In this document: in pieces, positions 49,061-61,870 of the stretch
How the letters are laid out: every line of letters starts with the position of its first letter
How positions within the stretch are numbered: the first letter of the stretch is position 1
Source of the DNA: Cenococcum geophilum 1.58
Taxonomy: Eukaryota > Ascomycota > Dothideomycetes > Gloniales > Gloniaceae
NCBI GenBank assembly: GCA_001692895.1
Contig: KV748209.1
Coordinates: forward strand, 558,001 to 622,000
Length of the DNA: 64,000 bases
Direction: 5' to 3'
The notes under the pieces: model-generated
What the model was told of the DNA's origin: nothing
Seen by the model: only the letters and a program-made list of their open reading frames with translations
Database searches by the model: none
Program-made: the position numbers and the translations under genes

Positions 49061-50210
49061 TACCTTACCCCTTACTAAAGCCCGCGCCCTATAACTCGCT
49101 AATAGTAATTATACTATATAGAAGATTACCTATATAGTATAACTCTACCTAAATATAAATAGGCACTAGGAAGAACTCTAGGCCTATATTATACTACTTA
49201 CTAACTACCCTATTATCCTTAGAATAAACTAGCTTAAATAATATAACCCCACCATTAACTAGAAGAAGAGAGAAGTAACCTTTAACTCTAAATACTATAG
49301 AGAGACTTGCCTAGGGCATGGCCTAGCCGCCTCTATTTACTCCCTAGGATATTAACCTAAGGAACCCCTTATTATTCTACCTATAACTAATTACTACTAT
49401 ATAAGTGCCCTAGCCTTCTACCATATAGTATATAAGAAAGGCTAGACCGTTACTATAGCTTCCTAATTATAACTATATAAGCTTAATAAAGAATAGGACT
49501 ATATTCTCTATAGTAATAGGATAGATATAGTTAACCTTCTAGAAGATAATGCCCCTATAGAACTTTATAGACTTTTATCTTTAGACTTTAAGAAGTTTAT
49601 AAAGCTTAAAAAAGGATTTACTAATAAAGAACTCTGTAAGCTCCTCCCTAAGAGGTACTACAACTTTACCGATATATGCTTATAAAAGAGCGTAGATATA
49701 CTCCCCCTATATTGACCTAATAACTATACCATTAATATTAAATAAGGAAAAATGCTACCTTATAAAAGACCCTACCTAATATTAAAAGATAAACTTCTAG
49801 TTATAAAAAAGTATATTAATAAGTACCTTAATAAAGGATTTATTCGTCCTAGTATATTACTAGTAGCTGCCCCTATTCGTCTTACTAAGAAGCTAAAAGG
49901 AGGTATTTAATTCTACGTTAACTATAGAGGACTTAACGCTATTACGATTAAAAACTAATACCTAGTACCGCTTATACGTAAGACCCTTAAGCGGCTTAGT
50001 TAAGCTAAAATCTATACTAAGCTTAATATTATTGCCGCCTTTAACTATTTCTAAATACGGGAAGGTAATAAATAGAAAACTATATTTGCATTACGCTTCG
50101 GCTAATTTAAATATACTATTATGCCCTTTAGCGTATATAACGGCCTAGGCACTTTTTAAAGCTATATTAATAACGCCTTATAGGACTACCTTAACGACTT
50201 CTACTCTGCG

Positions 50211-50513
50211 TGTAACGGGACTAGCCCAGTTACAGTAGGAATGTCTTAGTAAAACACTCAATAGATAAATTCCGACGCTTTAACCAAAATCTACCAGATC
50301 AATTGAATTACCGAAGTCCGTTAATAACCGCGTGCGTATATACGCACGCATCAACCACCAAGCCCCTAACTATTTAATTATATAATTCTCTTATTATTCC
50401 TTTCTCTTCTTTATATAACGTCTTGTTCTTAGCAAGAGCTATATACCCTTAGATTTAGATAAAATTTATATTATTCCTTTAAATCTTCTATAAAGTCTCT
50501 CCGCGCCCTTATA
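50211..50513 (+). repeat. Left LTR of Gypsy copy 5
   Basis: 303 bp beginning TGTAACGGGACTAG, partner of 57959-58261. Confidence 0.9.
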
Positions 50514-53500
50514 TTACGTTGCGTTAATACTAATACCCTTAAAATGGCAAATAAACTTAAATCCGCCATAATAACTATTATGGCCCTAGTTAGGGAACAA
50601 ATAACTATAATATAATAGTCCTTTATAGATGCCTTAGCCTAGTAACAAACTATACTAGAAGCTTAGCATTAGCAATTAATTAAAGCAATATATAAAGAAC
50701 TCTATAACGCCAAAATACTCGCGTTAGAGACCCTAATAGTAACACCTATAAATAAAATTAAAATAACTATATATAAACCTAACCCATTAAATATAAACCC
50801 TAAACTAGTAATAGTAGCTTAACCTATACCTATAATAAACCTAGTACTTACTACGAAATCTAAAAAGCTCCCTAACCCTCTAATATTTAATAGAAATTAA
50901 AATAACCTATGTCCCTTTATAACTAAGCTCCATCTTAAACTTTTAATAAACTATAACTAATACCCTACTAAAGCTAGTAAGATTAGCTATAGAATGTCTT
51001 ATTTAAGTAAAAATGCTATATAAACTATAGACCTATTCTTCTATAACGGCACCTTCGTTAATTTTAAAATCTTTATCTCTTTACTAGAACGAATATATAA
51101 TAACGCTAGCTGTAAATATATAGCTGTTACCAAACTTAAAAACCTACGATAATGGAACCGAGACTTTACTAGCTTCTTTTTGGATTTTTTAGGCCTTATT
51201 AGTAAACTAAATTAAAATAAAGCCGCTAGAGTTACTACCCTCCGTTAAGCTATTTTAGATAAAATTAGAGCATAGTTAGTAGGTAAAGAACTGCTAAAGG
51301 ACTTACCCGAATTTGTTATAATATATTAATAAATTAATAAGGACCTTTAATATAATAAATAGACTTACTTCCTAAAGCTAACTATACCTCGCGTTTAAAA
51401 CTTTACGAAATTAATATATACCCTAAAGCGCGATCCATCTCTAAGACCTAAAAGCCCTATATATAACCCTATAGACCTTAACGCCACTTAATCCTATATA
51501 CCCTTAGGAACTAATAAATAAAAAATATAAGCTATAAATAGAGAATGTTTTAGATATAGAAAAAGGGGATATATTTAAAGGGATTACTAAACTTACCCTT
51601 TTAAAAAGGTCCGCTATAGCTCCTCTTAATCCTTAAGTCGCACTTATTCTATAAATTGTACTTATTCTATAAATTATACTCGGTTATTATAAGGTGTCTT
51701 ACCTTTAGTTAACTCGGAAAACAAATTATCCTAGAGCTAAGTCGCGCCTTAGAATAAAAAGTAGAAGAGTATAAGTATCTAGGCTCTTCTAGCGCTAATA
51801 TATAATATAACTCCCTTAATATACTTAGCGAAATTTAAATACTTAGAAAATAGAAGGAAGTATAAATCCTTATAGATAGCGGAGCTATTAATATAGGCTT
51901 TATTAATACAAACTACGCGAAAACTTAATACTTAAATTTAAAAAAACTTAATAAGCCCTAAGGCCTATAAGGCTTTAATGGCAAGCCTTTAATACACAGT
52001 AAATTAACGCACTATACTCTTATAAAGATGCAGATAGGCAAATACCTTAAATACGTTTCCCTATTTATAATACCCTTAAAGTATTATAAAGTAATACTTA
52101 GATATAGATAGCTAAAACGATATAACCCTTTAATTAGCTAGGTTAAAGAAATACTAAAATTCCGTATAACCTACTGCCGAAGTTATTACTTAAAATACCA
52201 CTTGCCCTATAAACATATATACAACTATTTAAATTTAATATAATATAAATTGCCCTTACTATAAACCTTAAACCAATATAATAAAGTTATAACTGCCGAT
52301 TGCGGTAAAAAATGCAAAGATAATATATTAAAACCTTTTAAAATTCGTATAATACAAGCCGCACCCTTTTATTTATTAGTAAGAAAATAAAACTATAAGA
52401 TCTTTACTATAACACTAGAAGATATTAAAAAGGCGTTAGAACTAAAGCAATATATTAACCCCTAACCTCTTATACCTAAAGAATATTACAATCTAATTAA
52501 TACGTTTAAGAAATAATTTGCAAACTAACTACCCCCGCATTAAGACGAGCATAATTTTAAGATAGAACTTAAACCTAGTATAACGCCAAAGTTTGGCCCG
52601 TTATACGGTATATTATAAGAAGAGCTGCTTATAATATAATAATACCTTAAAGAGCACCTAAAGAAAGGATTTATTCGCCCTAGTTAATTACTATTTACCT
52701 TACCTATACTATTTATTAAGAAACCTAGAAGAGGCTTAAGATTCTATATTAATTATTAAGCCCTAAATACAGTTATAATTTAAAACCGATATCCGATTCC
52801 TCTACTTTAAGAAACGCTTAACTACTTAGCGAAAGCACAATACTTTACAAAGCTCGACGTAGTCGCTGCCTTTAATTAAATCTATATTCGCGAAGAAGAT
52901 AAGAAGTATACGGCTTTCTGTATATAATAGGGACTTTTTAAATACCTAGTAATGCCATTCGGCGTAAAAAACGGTCCTAGTATATTTTAGCAATATATTA
53001 ACAATACGCTTCGCGAATTCCTTAATATATTTATTACCGCGTATATTAATAATATCTTAATCTATTTATCTTTACTTTTTAAGCATTAAAAGCACGTCTA
53101 AATGGTCCTTAAACGCCTGCGAGACGCAGGCTTATAATGCAATATTAAGAAATACAAGTTCTATACGTCCGAAGTCATATACTTAGGCCTAATTATATCC
53201 CGCGACGGAATTAAAATAGACCCTAAGAAAATCGCTGCAATTATAAACTAGGAAAGTCCTAGTAGTATATAAGACATCTAAGGATTTCTAGGATTTGCAA
53301 ATTTCTACTATTAATTTATTAATTACTTCTTAAAAATTGTTTAGCTATTAGTAAACTTAATAAGGAAAAACGTAAGATTTAAATAGACTACTAAATATAA
53401 ATAAGCTTTTAACGACCTAAAATATCGTTTTACAACTACTTTAATCCTCGCCTACTTTAATCCGGACCTTAAATGCATTATTAAAACAGACTTATCTAAT

Positions 53501-55604
53501 TATGCACTAGGAGGAGTGTTATTATAGTATAATAAGAACGGCGAGCTACGCCTAGTAGCCTTTCTCTTCTAGAAACTTACCCCTACTAAATTAAACTATA
53601 AGATATATAATAAGGAACTACTTATAATTATTAGATACTTTAAACAATAGCGCCCAGAACTTAAAGGATTGTTATTCCCAATACGCGTATTAACGGACTA
53701 TAAAAACCTATAGTACTTTATAACTATAAAGCAATTAACGCAGCGCTAAATTCGTTAGGCTAAATACCTTTTATAATTTAATTTTAAGATTATATACTAA
53801 CCTAGTAAACTTAATTAAAAGCCTAACTTATTAATATAACAATTATAGGACTTACCTATAAACGCCTCTAATAAACGGATTATAAATTAATCACAAATTC
53901 TACTGCCCCCTAAACGCTTTAAGAAACTACGCCCTATATTTCTAAACGCAGAGCTTAATAGGAATAAATTGGAAATTAATAAGTAGGATATAGAAATTAA
54001 TAAATTAATAGAGCATAAATATAAGAATAACCCCTAGATAGTAAATATAATAAAAGCGATTTAAACAGGGAAACGGCAATATAAGGATATTACACTCGCT
54101 AAATACGAAATCCGCAATAATCGGTTATACTATTAATAGAAGATAGTAGTCCTAAATTCCAAACCCTTATAATTTAAGATGCTCAAATTTATATACAATT
54201 TCCCTATAGTAGGGTATCCTGGCCGTGTAAAGACCTATAAGATTGTCTAACAAGTATACTACTAGCCTATAATGCACGACTATATACGAAAATACGTTTA
54301 AGTATATAGAATATATATATATGGGAAGACCTTTTATATAAAGAAGTAAAGAGTACTTTAACCGTTACCAATTCTAATGTAAAAATAGCAAGATATCTTA
54401 ATTAACTTTATAGTTAACTTACCTAACAGTAATAGGTTTACAAATATTATAGTAGTTATTAACCGTCTTATATAAATGCGATATATAATTCCTATAGACT
54501 TAATTAATATAATATTAGTAGCTAAATATTTTATTAAGTATGTCTTTAAGCTATACGGACTTCCTAATTTAATAATATCCAACCGCGGAAGCTAGTTCGT
54601 TTTAGACTTCTAGCAAGCCCTATATAAACAATTAAGCATATAAATATAACTCTTAACTACATTTTATCTAAAGATAGATAGTTAAACCAAAATTATAAAC
54701 GCGATTATAAAATAATACCTATAAATATACTGCTCCTACCTATAAGATAACTGGGAAAAATAGCTACTATTAGCTAAGTTTACTATAAATAATACAAGAA
54801 ACAAATTAATAGACGTAACGCCATTCTATGTAACCTACGGACAAAACCCTTAACTTAGATTCGAACTATAACCTAAAATCAATATAATAGGACCTATAAT
54901 TAAGAGGATTTAACTAATTAACGCGTATAACTTTGCTAATTAAATAAAGCAGTTAATAGAACTATTATAAAGTAAATTAGTGTACGCTTAAACGGTATAG
55001 GAATAGTATATAAATAAAGGACAAGCTTTCGCGTAGGACTTTAAGGAAGGTAATATAGTTTACCTAAATATATAAAACCTAAAGACTTAACGACCTTTAA
55101 AGAAACTAGACTAGAAGTTTATAGGCCCATACTAAGTTAAGAAGAAACTAAGCCTATACGCTTATAAACTTAAACTACTAACTAAGATAAAAATATATCT
55201 AACGTTTTACGTAAACTTGCTATAACCCTTAAAGGGTAAACCTATAACTTGCGAAGTACCACTACTACCTCCCGTAATTATTAATAATAGTAATAGTTTC
55301 TACTTTATTAACTTAATTAATAATATACAATAGAAGATATAATTTAAATAATTTAAACTTCTTATTAAATAGGAAGGATATAAAACATAAACTTAGGAAA
55401 CTTATAACTAGATTAAGACTAATACGCCTTCCCTAGTAAAAGAATTCTATAAGGACCATCCTTTATAGCCTACTTTAGCTAGATAGACATAATATAAAAG
55501 CAAATAATTACTACTTAACACGAATATATAAAACACAATAGCAGGAAGCTTAAAATTAAAAAAGACTTAAAATACGTTATAATATTCGTAATATAATCAC
55601 GTAA

Positions 55605-57694
55605 CACGCAAGATATTAATAATTATTCATTGCTTAACGTCCGATTCGGATCCCTATTGGGCCCACGCGGACTACTCCTTATTTACATGTGGGGAGAAAA
55701 CTCTATTTAAGAAAATGAGAAAACCCCGTAATCCATCTCCCCGCCTTTTGGGACTCGCCTGCAAAGCGCCTGCGAGTCACCTATGGTGCTCTACTACCTT
55801 ACTTTTTTGACCTCCTTGGGAACCACTGCTACCGTGACAAGCCTACGGACGCGCTAGTATCGCAAACTTAACTCTACTACTGTAGAGTCATCAGGGGGCG
55901 CCTGATCCTCGCCCCTTTGCCTTCCATTACCATTTCCTTTGCAACCCGGAACTGGTCTAGTCAGGTAGTTATATAGTAAAGTTTAACGTGCCTGCTTATC
56001 CAGGCCTTTACCCCAGTTTTCTAGTATTTTTCCTAATACCTAGGCCAAGGCCTAAGGGCTTTCCACAAGCAGTTGGCTGCCACTACCACTTATATGGGGA
56101 ATTTCACCATTCTTTTGGATATCTTATAATGGGCTAGCCCAAGCGCTAGTCCGCCCCCTAGCGGTCTGTATAAGAGTTTCCTCCTAGAGTTGGTACGCTT
56201 ACGCACGGCTTGGGAGCCTTCTATAGCCTCTAGTTTTACACCTATTTTATTATTTCCGCCGGCATGGGCATAAGCTGCCATTTCCAGGGGTCGCAACTCC
56301 CGTCTTACGCGCCTACTAGCGTAATCCTACATAGGTATTGTGGCTGTATCCTATAATGTGGAAGCCTTGGGTACCTTCTATAGACGAGGCCTAGCTAAAA
56401 ACCTCCCCTGCCTGAGTAATTCCTGTTTGCTCCTTAAGTATATCTTATCGGTATGCCGTCCTAGTAAACGGTTCCGTCTGTTAATGTACCGATACGTGTA
56501 TCCGTTCTCTCAAGCCACGTAATAGTTTTCTCCGGCCAGGACGTAATCCTGCCTGCCTACTAGGTGCACTAGGGGTTAGAGCCTAGCTAAGGGGTAAGGT
56601 CCCTAGAGCTAGCAGTGGCTGCTACGCACTTTGCCCCGTGGGAGGCTAATAGTAATATAGGGGCGCAACACCCTATATACCACTAGTTCCCGTTTCGCGA
56701 TGCCTGTAAGAGTCTCCTTATAATAGGCCGACTGTGTCTTACAGGAGGGGGCCATAGACTAGGTCCCGTGCCAGGCAACCTGCTCCCCCCTCTCCTACTA
56801 ACCAAGCTTATGTCCCCCTATTTTATAAGCTGGCCTATGTCTCTAACTGTTAAGTCCTCGTCCGACTAGCCTATGTTTCCCCTATAGCCTTCCCCTAAGG
56901 TTGCGTGTACTACGCCTATTAAGACCCTCCTGTGAGTCGCCTTTAATGCCGTGGGGCCGCGAAGCTGGCCTGTGTTTCCGCTGCTTAGAGCTTTGCCCGT
57001 GTTTCCACCTTGTTGAGCTGTCTGGTCGCCGTCGCGTCGCCGTTACGTCGCTGTCTTCTAGGTCGCGCGCACTACGCCTATTAAGACCCTCTTCTGAGTC
57101 ACCTAAGTGTACCGGATACTAGATAGGCCCTCGTAGAGGGGCCTTAATGAGTTTTCTAGGTAGGGCCTTAACAAGTTCTTTGCGGTGGCCTTGGGGCCTT
57201 AATAAGTTTCGTACAAGGTATCTGCGACGCGTTAACCTTAACAAGTTCTTATAAAAAAGGGTTTCCTTACGCCCTTGCCTTGCGATCTTAGAGCTAGTGC
57301 AAGCCTAAGGGTGTCCTATTGTACGACTAGGACGCGTCTACGTCGACTAGCTGATGATAAGGCTAGTTTTGGGCCTGGCTACGAGCCAGGTAGTCGTACA
57401 TCGGGTGGTTTTCGTATCCCAGTATCCCTTGATAGGCCTCCCTAGGTGGTAGAGCAGGAGCCTCAAGCGGAGGCAGTGAGGCTCCTGGTGTTGTTGAGGG
57501 CGATGCTTTGTACGATGGTACGCGTCGCGAGCTCAACACCACAGGACCGCGACGGCAGCGCTGCATGCGCTGCGGCGGCTCCCTACCATCGCCTCTGCAC
57601 TTAGCCATCAAAAGGAACGATTTCCTGATGATGTTTCCACCCGCGGCGACGTGGACGCGTGCAGTAGGGCTTCGCGGGCCACGCAAGATATTAA
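55605..57694. mobile_element. Unidentified GC-richer insertion with 15-bp flanking duplication
   Basis: The 15-mer CACGCAAGATATTAA occurs at 55605-55619 and again at 57680-57694, bracketing 2060 bp unlike anything around it: GC-richer, with CA and TG largely kept. A 15-bp target duplication is unusual for LTR elements (4-6 bp) or most DNA transposons but common for LINE-type insertion. No RT, no poly-A tail and no long terminal repeats are visible. The longest frame is 107 codons on the minus strand (57363-57686), starting almost at one edge, with a basic N-terminal half and a proline-rich middle; I do not recognise it. A truncated or non-autonomous LINE-like element is one guess; a captured host segment is another. 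Confidence 0.6.
56905..57110 (+). repeat. Diverged direct repeat inside the unidentified insertion
   Basis: GCGTGTACTACGCCTATTAA with AGACCCTCCTGTGAGTCGCC near 56903-56942 recurs near 57066-57102 (CACTACGCCTATTAAGACCC, then TCTTCTGAGTCACC), about 160 bp apart. Confidence 0.65.
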
Positions 57695-57958
57695 GGAACT
57701 TTAACCGCTAGTTAAAGTTGTCTAATTAGTTAGATCCGCCTTACTAAGACCTATTATAAAGATATTAGTTTTACTTACCGCCTTAACCGAGCTAATAGCG
57801 ATTTTCTATCCCGGGAATAGAAAATCCTAATTGGTCTATTTAATAATAGAATCGGTAAAACCCTATACCGCCACTCGACGCGAAAATACAATACGTAATA
57901 AGTTATAAGTCTTAACTAAAATTAAATTATTTAGACCTTTAGCTAAAAGGGGGGGTAC

Positions 57959-58261
57959 TATAATAGGACTAGCCCAGTTATAGTAGGAATATCTCGGTAA
58001 AACACTCGATAGATGAATTCCAATGCTTTAACCAAAATCTACTAGATTAATTGAATTACCGAAGTCCGTTAATAACCGCGTGCGTATATGCGCACGCATT
58101 GACCACCAAGCCCCTAACTATTTAATTATATGATTCTCTTGTTATTCCTTTCTCTTCTTTACGCAACGTCTTGTTCTTAGCGAGAGCTATATACCCTTAG
58201 ATTTAGATAGAATTTATATTATTCCTTTAAATCTTCTACGAAGTCTCTCTACGCCCTTACA
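57959..58261 (+). repeat. Right LTR of Gypsy copy 5
   Basis: 303 bp, partner of 50211-50513, with the purine run on its left. Confidence 0.9.
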
Positions 58262-61150
58262 TTACATACCTAAATAATATACTTATTTATAGTAATAACC
58301 CCTTTAAGTATACCAAACACGTTTAAAAGGTCCTATAGCGCCTTAGGGACGCAGGACTTTATATTAATTTAAAGAAATATAAATTCTTAGTTATAAAAGT
58401 AAAATACCTTAAACTAATTATTACTACTAAGGGTGTCTGTATAGACCCTAAGAAGGTATATATAATTACTAAATAGTAAGCCTCTAACTACATTAAGGAC
58501 GTATAAGCCTTCCTTAGTTTTGCTAACTTCTATTAGAAATTTATATATAACTTCTTAGGCGTAGTAGTATTACTTATAGCAATGATGTAAACGAAGGGCC
58601 TTTTTATAAAAGGAAGAAAAACGCACCTACGCTTTACCTAGATGCCTAAATACGAGAAGGCGTTCTAAGACCTTAAAAATGCCTTTACTAAAGCACCTAT
58701 TCTAGCTCACTTTATACTAGGATAATAACTCTACCTTAAAACTAACTCCTTAGACTATGTTAACGCAGGCGTCCTTTTCTAAATAGGTAATAACGGTCTC
58801 CTTTACCTAGTTGCATTTTACTTATCTAAGCTTATACTATAAGAGTGTAACTATAAGATCTATAATAAAGAACTCCTTATAATTATATAAGCGTTTAAAG
58901 AATTCTAACTAGAACTCTCCTTAATAGAGCCTAACTAGCTAACTAAAGTCCTTACGGACTATTGTAACCTTAAGTACTTTATAACTATAAAGCAGCTAAA
59001 CTAATACTAAGTATATTAGAATAAGTTCCTCTCTAGTTTTAACTTTAAAATTATATATAGATTAAAAGTATAAGGTCTAAACCTAATAGCCTAATAGCCG
59101 CTTATAAGACCTTCCTTAGTTTAAAGATAACCCCTATAATTAGTTCTAATAACAGACGATCTTAAAAGCACGAAATTTGGCCCTAGGTATCCTACCTATA
59201 ATAGAGCTAACTATACCCTAGCTTTATACTATAGAACTAAAGTTACCTCCCGAAATTAATAAGCTTATTACTACGGCATATAACGCCTCTATTAACCTAT
59301 TACTATATTAACTTATTACCGCAAAGACCGCTAGCGCCTATATACTACCTACTAACCTCTAAAGCTTAGGCTAGATTAATATAGTAGCCTTAGAAGTAAA
59401 AGAGAATAGGCTCTATTATAGAGGCCGCCTATTTATCTCTAACTTAAAAAATCTATAACGGTAACTAATTTAAATAGCCTACAACCTCTAATTAAGCGGC
59501 TACCTAGGTAGAAGAGGAACCTATAAGCTTCTTAGCCGATACTACTTCTGGCTAAAAATAATAGACTTAGTTAAATACTTTATAGGCGCCTACTATAGTT
59601 ATAAGCGCGCTAAGGCCTTTAATATAAAGTACTAAGGACTACTATACCCTCTATTAGTACCTATACGATAATAGGCAGATATTGCTATAGATTTCGTTAT
59701 TAACCTACTACCCTATAAATAACATGGCCGTACCTATAAAAATATCCTTATAATAATATGCCAACTTATAAAAGAGCGCCACTACGTCCTAACTAAAGGC
59801 GTAGCCGTTAGCGACGTTATTAATGCCTTCCTTTATAAAGTTTACCGACTATATAGGTTACCTAACTCAATTACGTCCGACTAAGGTATATAATTTAACT
59901 CTAATATATAGAAACGAATCTGCTAACGCCTTAGCATCTCCGTTAAGATATCTATATTCTTTTACTATAAAACTACTAGGTAACCGGAAAACGCTAATAC
60001 TAGTATAAAAGCGTACCTACGATAGGTAGTTGCCTATAGTTAAGATAACTAGGTAGATTACCTCCTATTAGGTAAATTCGTAGCAAATAATTATATCTTA
60101 ACCACTACAGGACTTACCCCGTTCTTCGTGAATAAGGGTTATTACCCCTAATCTAGTATAGAGCCACTAGAACCTATTAATAAGAAACTACTATATAGAA
60201 AACGCCTTAAAATGCTACTTACCAACCAGTATATAGACAGTATAAAAAATCTACTCAACTACCGCAAGGGAGAAATAGCCTGGGCTTAAGTAAAGTAGGC
60301 CTACTTCGCCGACCGTTATAAAACGCCACCACCAGAAATATGTGTTGGCGACTAGGTATAGCTAGATATACGTAATATATCTATATAGAGGCCTATAAAG
60401 TTACTTAATTATAAGAACCTTGGCCCCTATCTAATTAAATAAGTTATTAATAGGGGAGCCGTATATAAGCTAGAACTCCTACCTACCTTAGCTACCCACG
60501 GGATATAGCCCGTATTTTACCTATAGCTACTATACCTCTATTAGCCTAACCCCTTACTAGGGCAGATATAGCCTAAACCCCTACTAGTACTAATCTAAGA
60601 TAAAAACAAAGATAAGAACTATAAGGAGTGGACCGTTAAACGAATTATTAACTCTAAATACTTTAGTAAAGGCAGAGGACGATGGCTCTACTATAGAGCT
60701 ATATATATAGGATTTAATATAGATTAGCCAGAATAGCAATTATAGGAAGACTTTAAAAATGCAAAGGATCTAATTAGCGACTTTCACTACGTAAACCTAT
60801 AGAAATTGGGCCTAAGTAAAGACTTTATACCTAATCCTCTATAGGAGCCTTTATAGAGTTAAACCGTTATATATTACTATATAAGGGTAAATTGCCGTTA
60901 AATTGCTGTTAGATTGCGGTAAAGTGCGATTATATAACCGGAATATTGTTAAGATGCCTAGGAACTTTAACCGGCGGTTAAAGTTGTTTAATTAGTTAGA
61001 TTCTTAGATGCCAAGCCCTATTACATAACGTTGTTTTAAGCCTTTAGCGATACCCCCCTTTTCTTCTTTTCTATACCTTAAGTGTCCCTTCTATATATAT
61101 ATAGTAACCACAACGTCGCCAGAGCTCCGCCTCTATAAGAGGGGGGGTAG

Positions 61151-61343
61151 TATTATAGAACCCTACCGTAGGGGCCTCTATAGGAGAGCCCCGTGCTCTC
61201 GTATACACTTTATATACAGCTTATATTAGCTACGCGTAGGTATATTACCTTCTTACGCCCTCGACCCTTACGATTGATTACGCAACGTCTTATAGACTCC
61301 TCAAATACATACGCTTTATAGCTACTGCCCCTATTTTATAATA
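61151..61343 (+). repeat. Right LTR of Gypsy A
   Basis: 193-bp partner of 31754-31946, with the polypurine tract to its left and AAAAT to its right. Confidence 0.9.
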
Positions 61344-61870
61344 AAAATATAAGTTAAAACGGAAAGAGATATAGAAAGATAATATAAGGTAGTATTGCTA
61401 GGGTATATAGTAGGGAGCAGGCAAGCCGAGTATAAGTTATATAGGGAGTTAATAGAAGAGGACAATATAGTAATAAGGGTAGGTAATAGCCTAGTATAGA
61501 GACGAACTAATAGGGGAGGAAGGAGGCTGTAAGCCCGAGGTGCTTATAAGGAGGTACTAAGCCTAGCCTTTAGCTAGGCCTTAGCTACCCCTTAAAGCTC
61601 CTAGGCGATATAGCCGAGTAAGGGACTAAAAGTACCCTTATAGATAATAAGTAGGTAAAAAAGAAACAGAAGATAGCTAAGGGAAAAGTAGCTATAGCGG
61701 TAGCTATAACGGCAGCTATAGCTATATATTACGGAGTAAGTATAAGCAACGATAATATATAGTAAGCTAGATATTATTAAGCTATATATATAAACTGTAT
61801 AAGGAGGTTAAGACATTGCGTAAGGAAAGAAGGTAGGAAAACAGAAAGGAAGGGCATATATTATTAACTT
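61344..61870 (+). mobile_element. Crypton-like sequence resuming right of Gypsy A
   Basis: RIP-degraded continuation of the 31.5-31.75 kb sequence after the AAAAT duplication. A basic coding-like start (KYKLKRKEI) is followed by low-complexity CTATAGC repeats near 61.69-61.73 kb. No catalytic motif is visible. Assignment depends on the left half. Confidence 0.35.

Larger units (their letters stand above)
50211..58261 (+). mobile_element. Ty3/Gypsy fossil, copy 5, nested in the RT gene of Gypsy A
   Basis: 303-bp LTRs with ends TGTAACGG ... CCTTACA, and a purine run (AAAAGGGGGGGG) before the right LTR, so it reads rightward. The flanking 5-mers CTGCG (50206-50210) and TTACA (58262-58266) differ only by transitions and are taken as the target duplication. 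Order: gag at 50.5-51.6 kb with a cysteine knuckle near 51.55 kb, protease near 51.87 kb, RT at 52.6-53.3 kb with a YINN-type motif near 53.04 kb, RNase H at 53.4-53.8 kb, integrase at 54.2-54.9 kb, chromodomain-like sequence near 55.33 kb. It carries a foreign insertion at 55620-57679. Very many RIP breaks. Confidence 0.87.
31754..61343 (+). mobile_element. Outer Ty3/Gypsy chromovirus fossil A, carrying three nested insertions
   Basis: 193-bp LTRs lie 29.2 kb apart, with a perfect 5-bp target duplication AAAAT (31749-31753 and 61344-61348) and a purine tract (AAGAGGGGGGG) before the right LTR. Its own sequence is 31754-32435, 41539-41642, 47715-50210 and 58267-61343. Order: gag from about 47.9 kb with a cysteine knuckle near 48.65 kb, protease near 49 kb, RT from 49.75 kb continuing at 58.27 kb, RNase H at 58.65-59.1 kb, integrase at 59.4-60.3 kb, chromodomain at 60.6-60.75 kb. 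Very many RIP breaks. It predates everything nested in it. Confidence 0.88.

Noticed and set aside
54358-54582. 74-codon minus-strand frame
   Set aside because: Antisense to the integrase region of Gypsy copy 5.
55620-57679. GC-richer block considered as an rDNA or structural RNA insertion
   Set aside because: I recognised no conserved rRNA or tRNA stretches; some short stems are present but no known fold.
59823-60008. 61-codon plus-strand frame
   Set aside because: Within the integrase of Gypsy A but a small remnant frame; not a separate gene.
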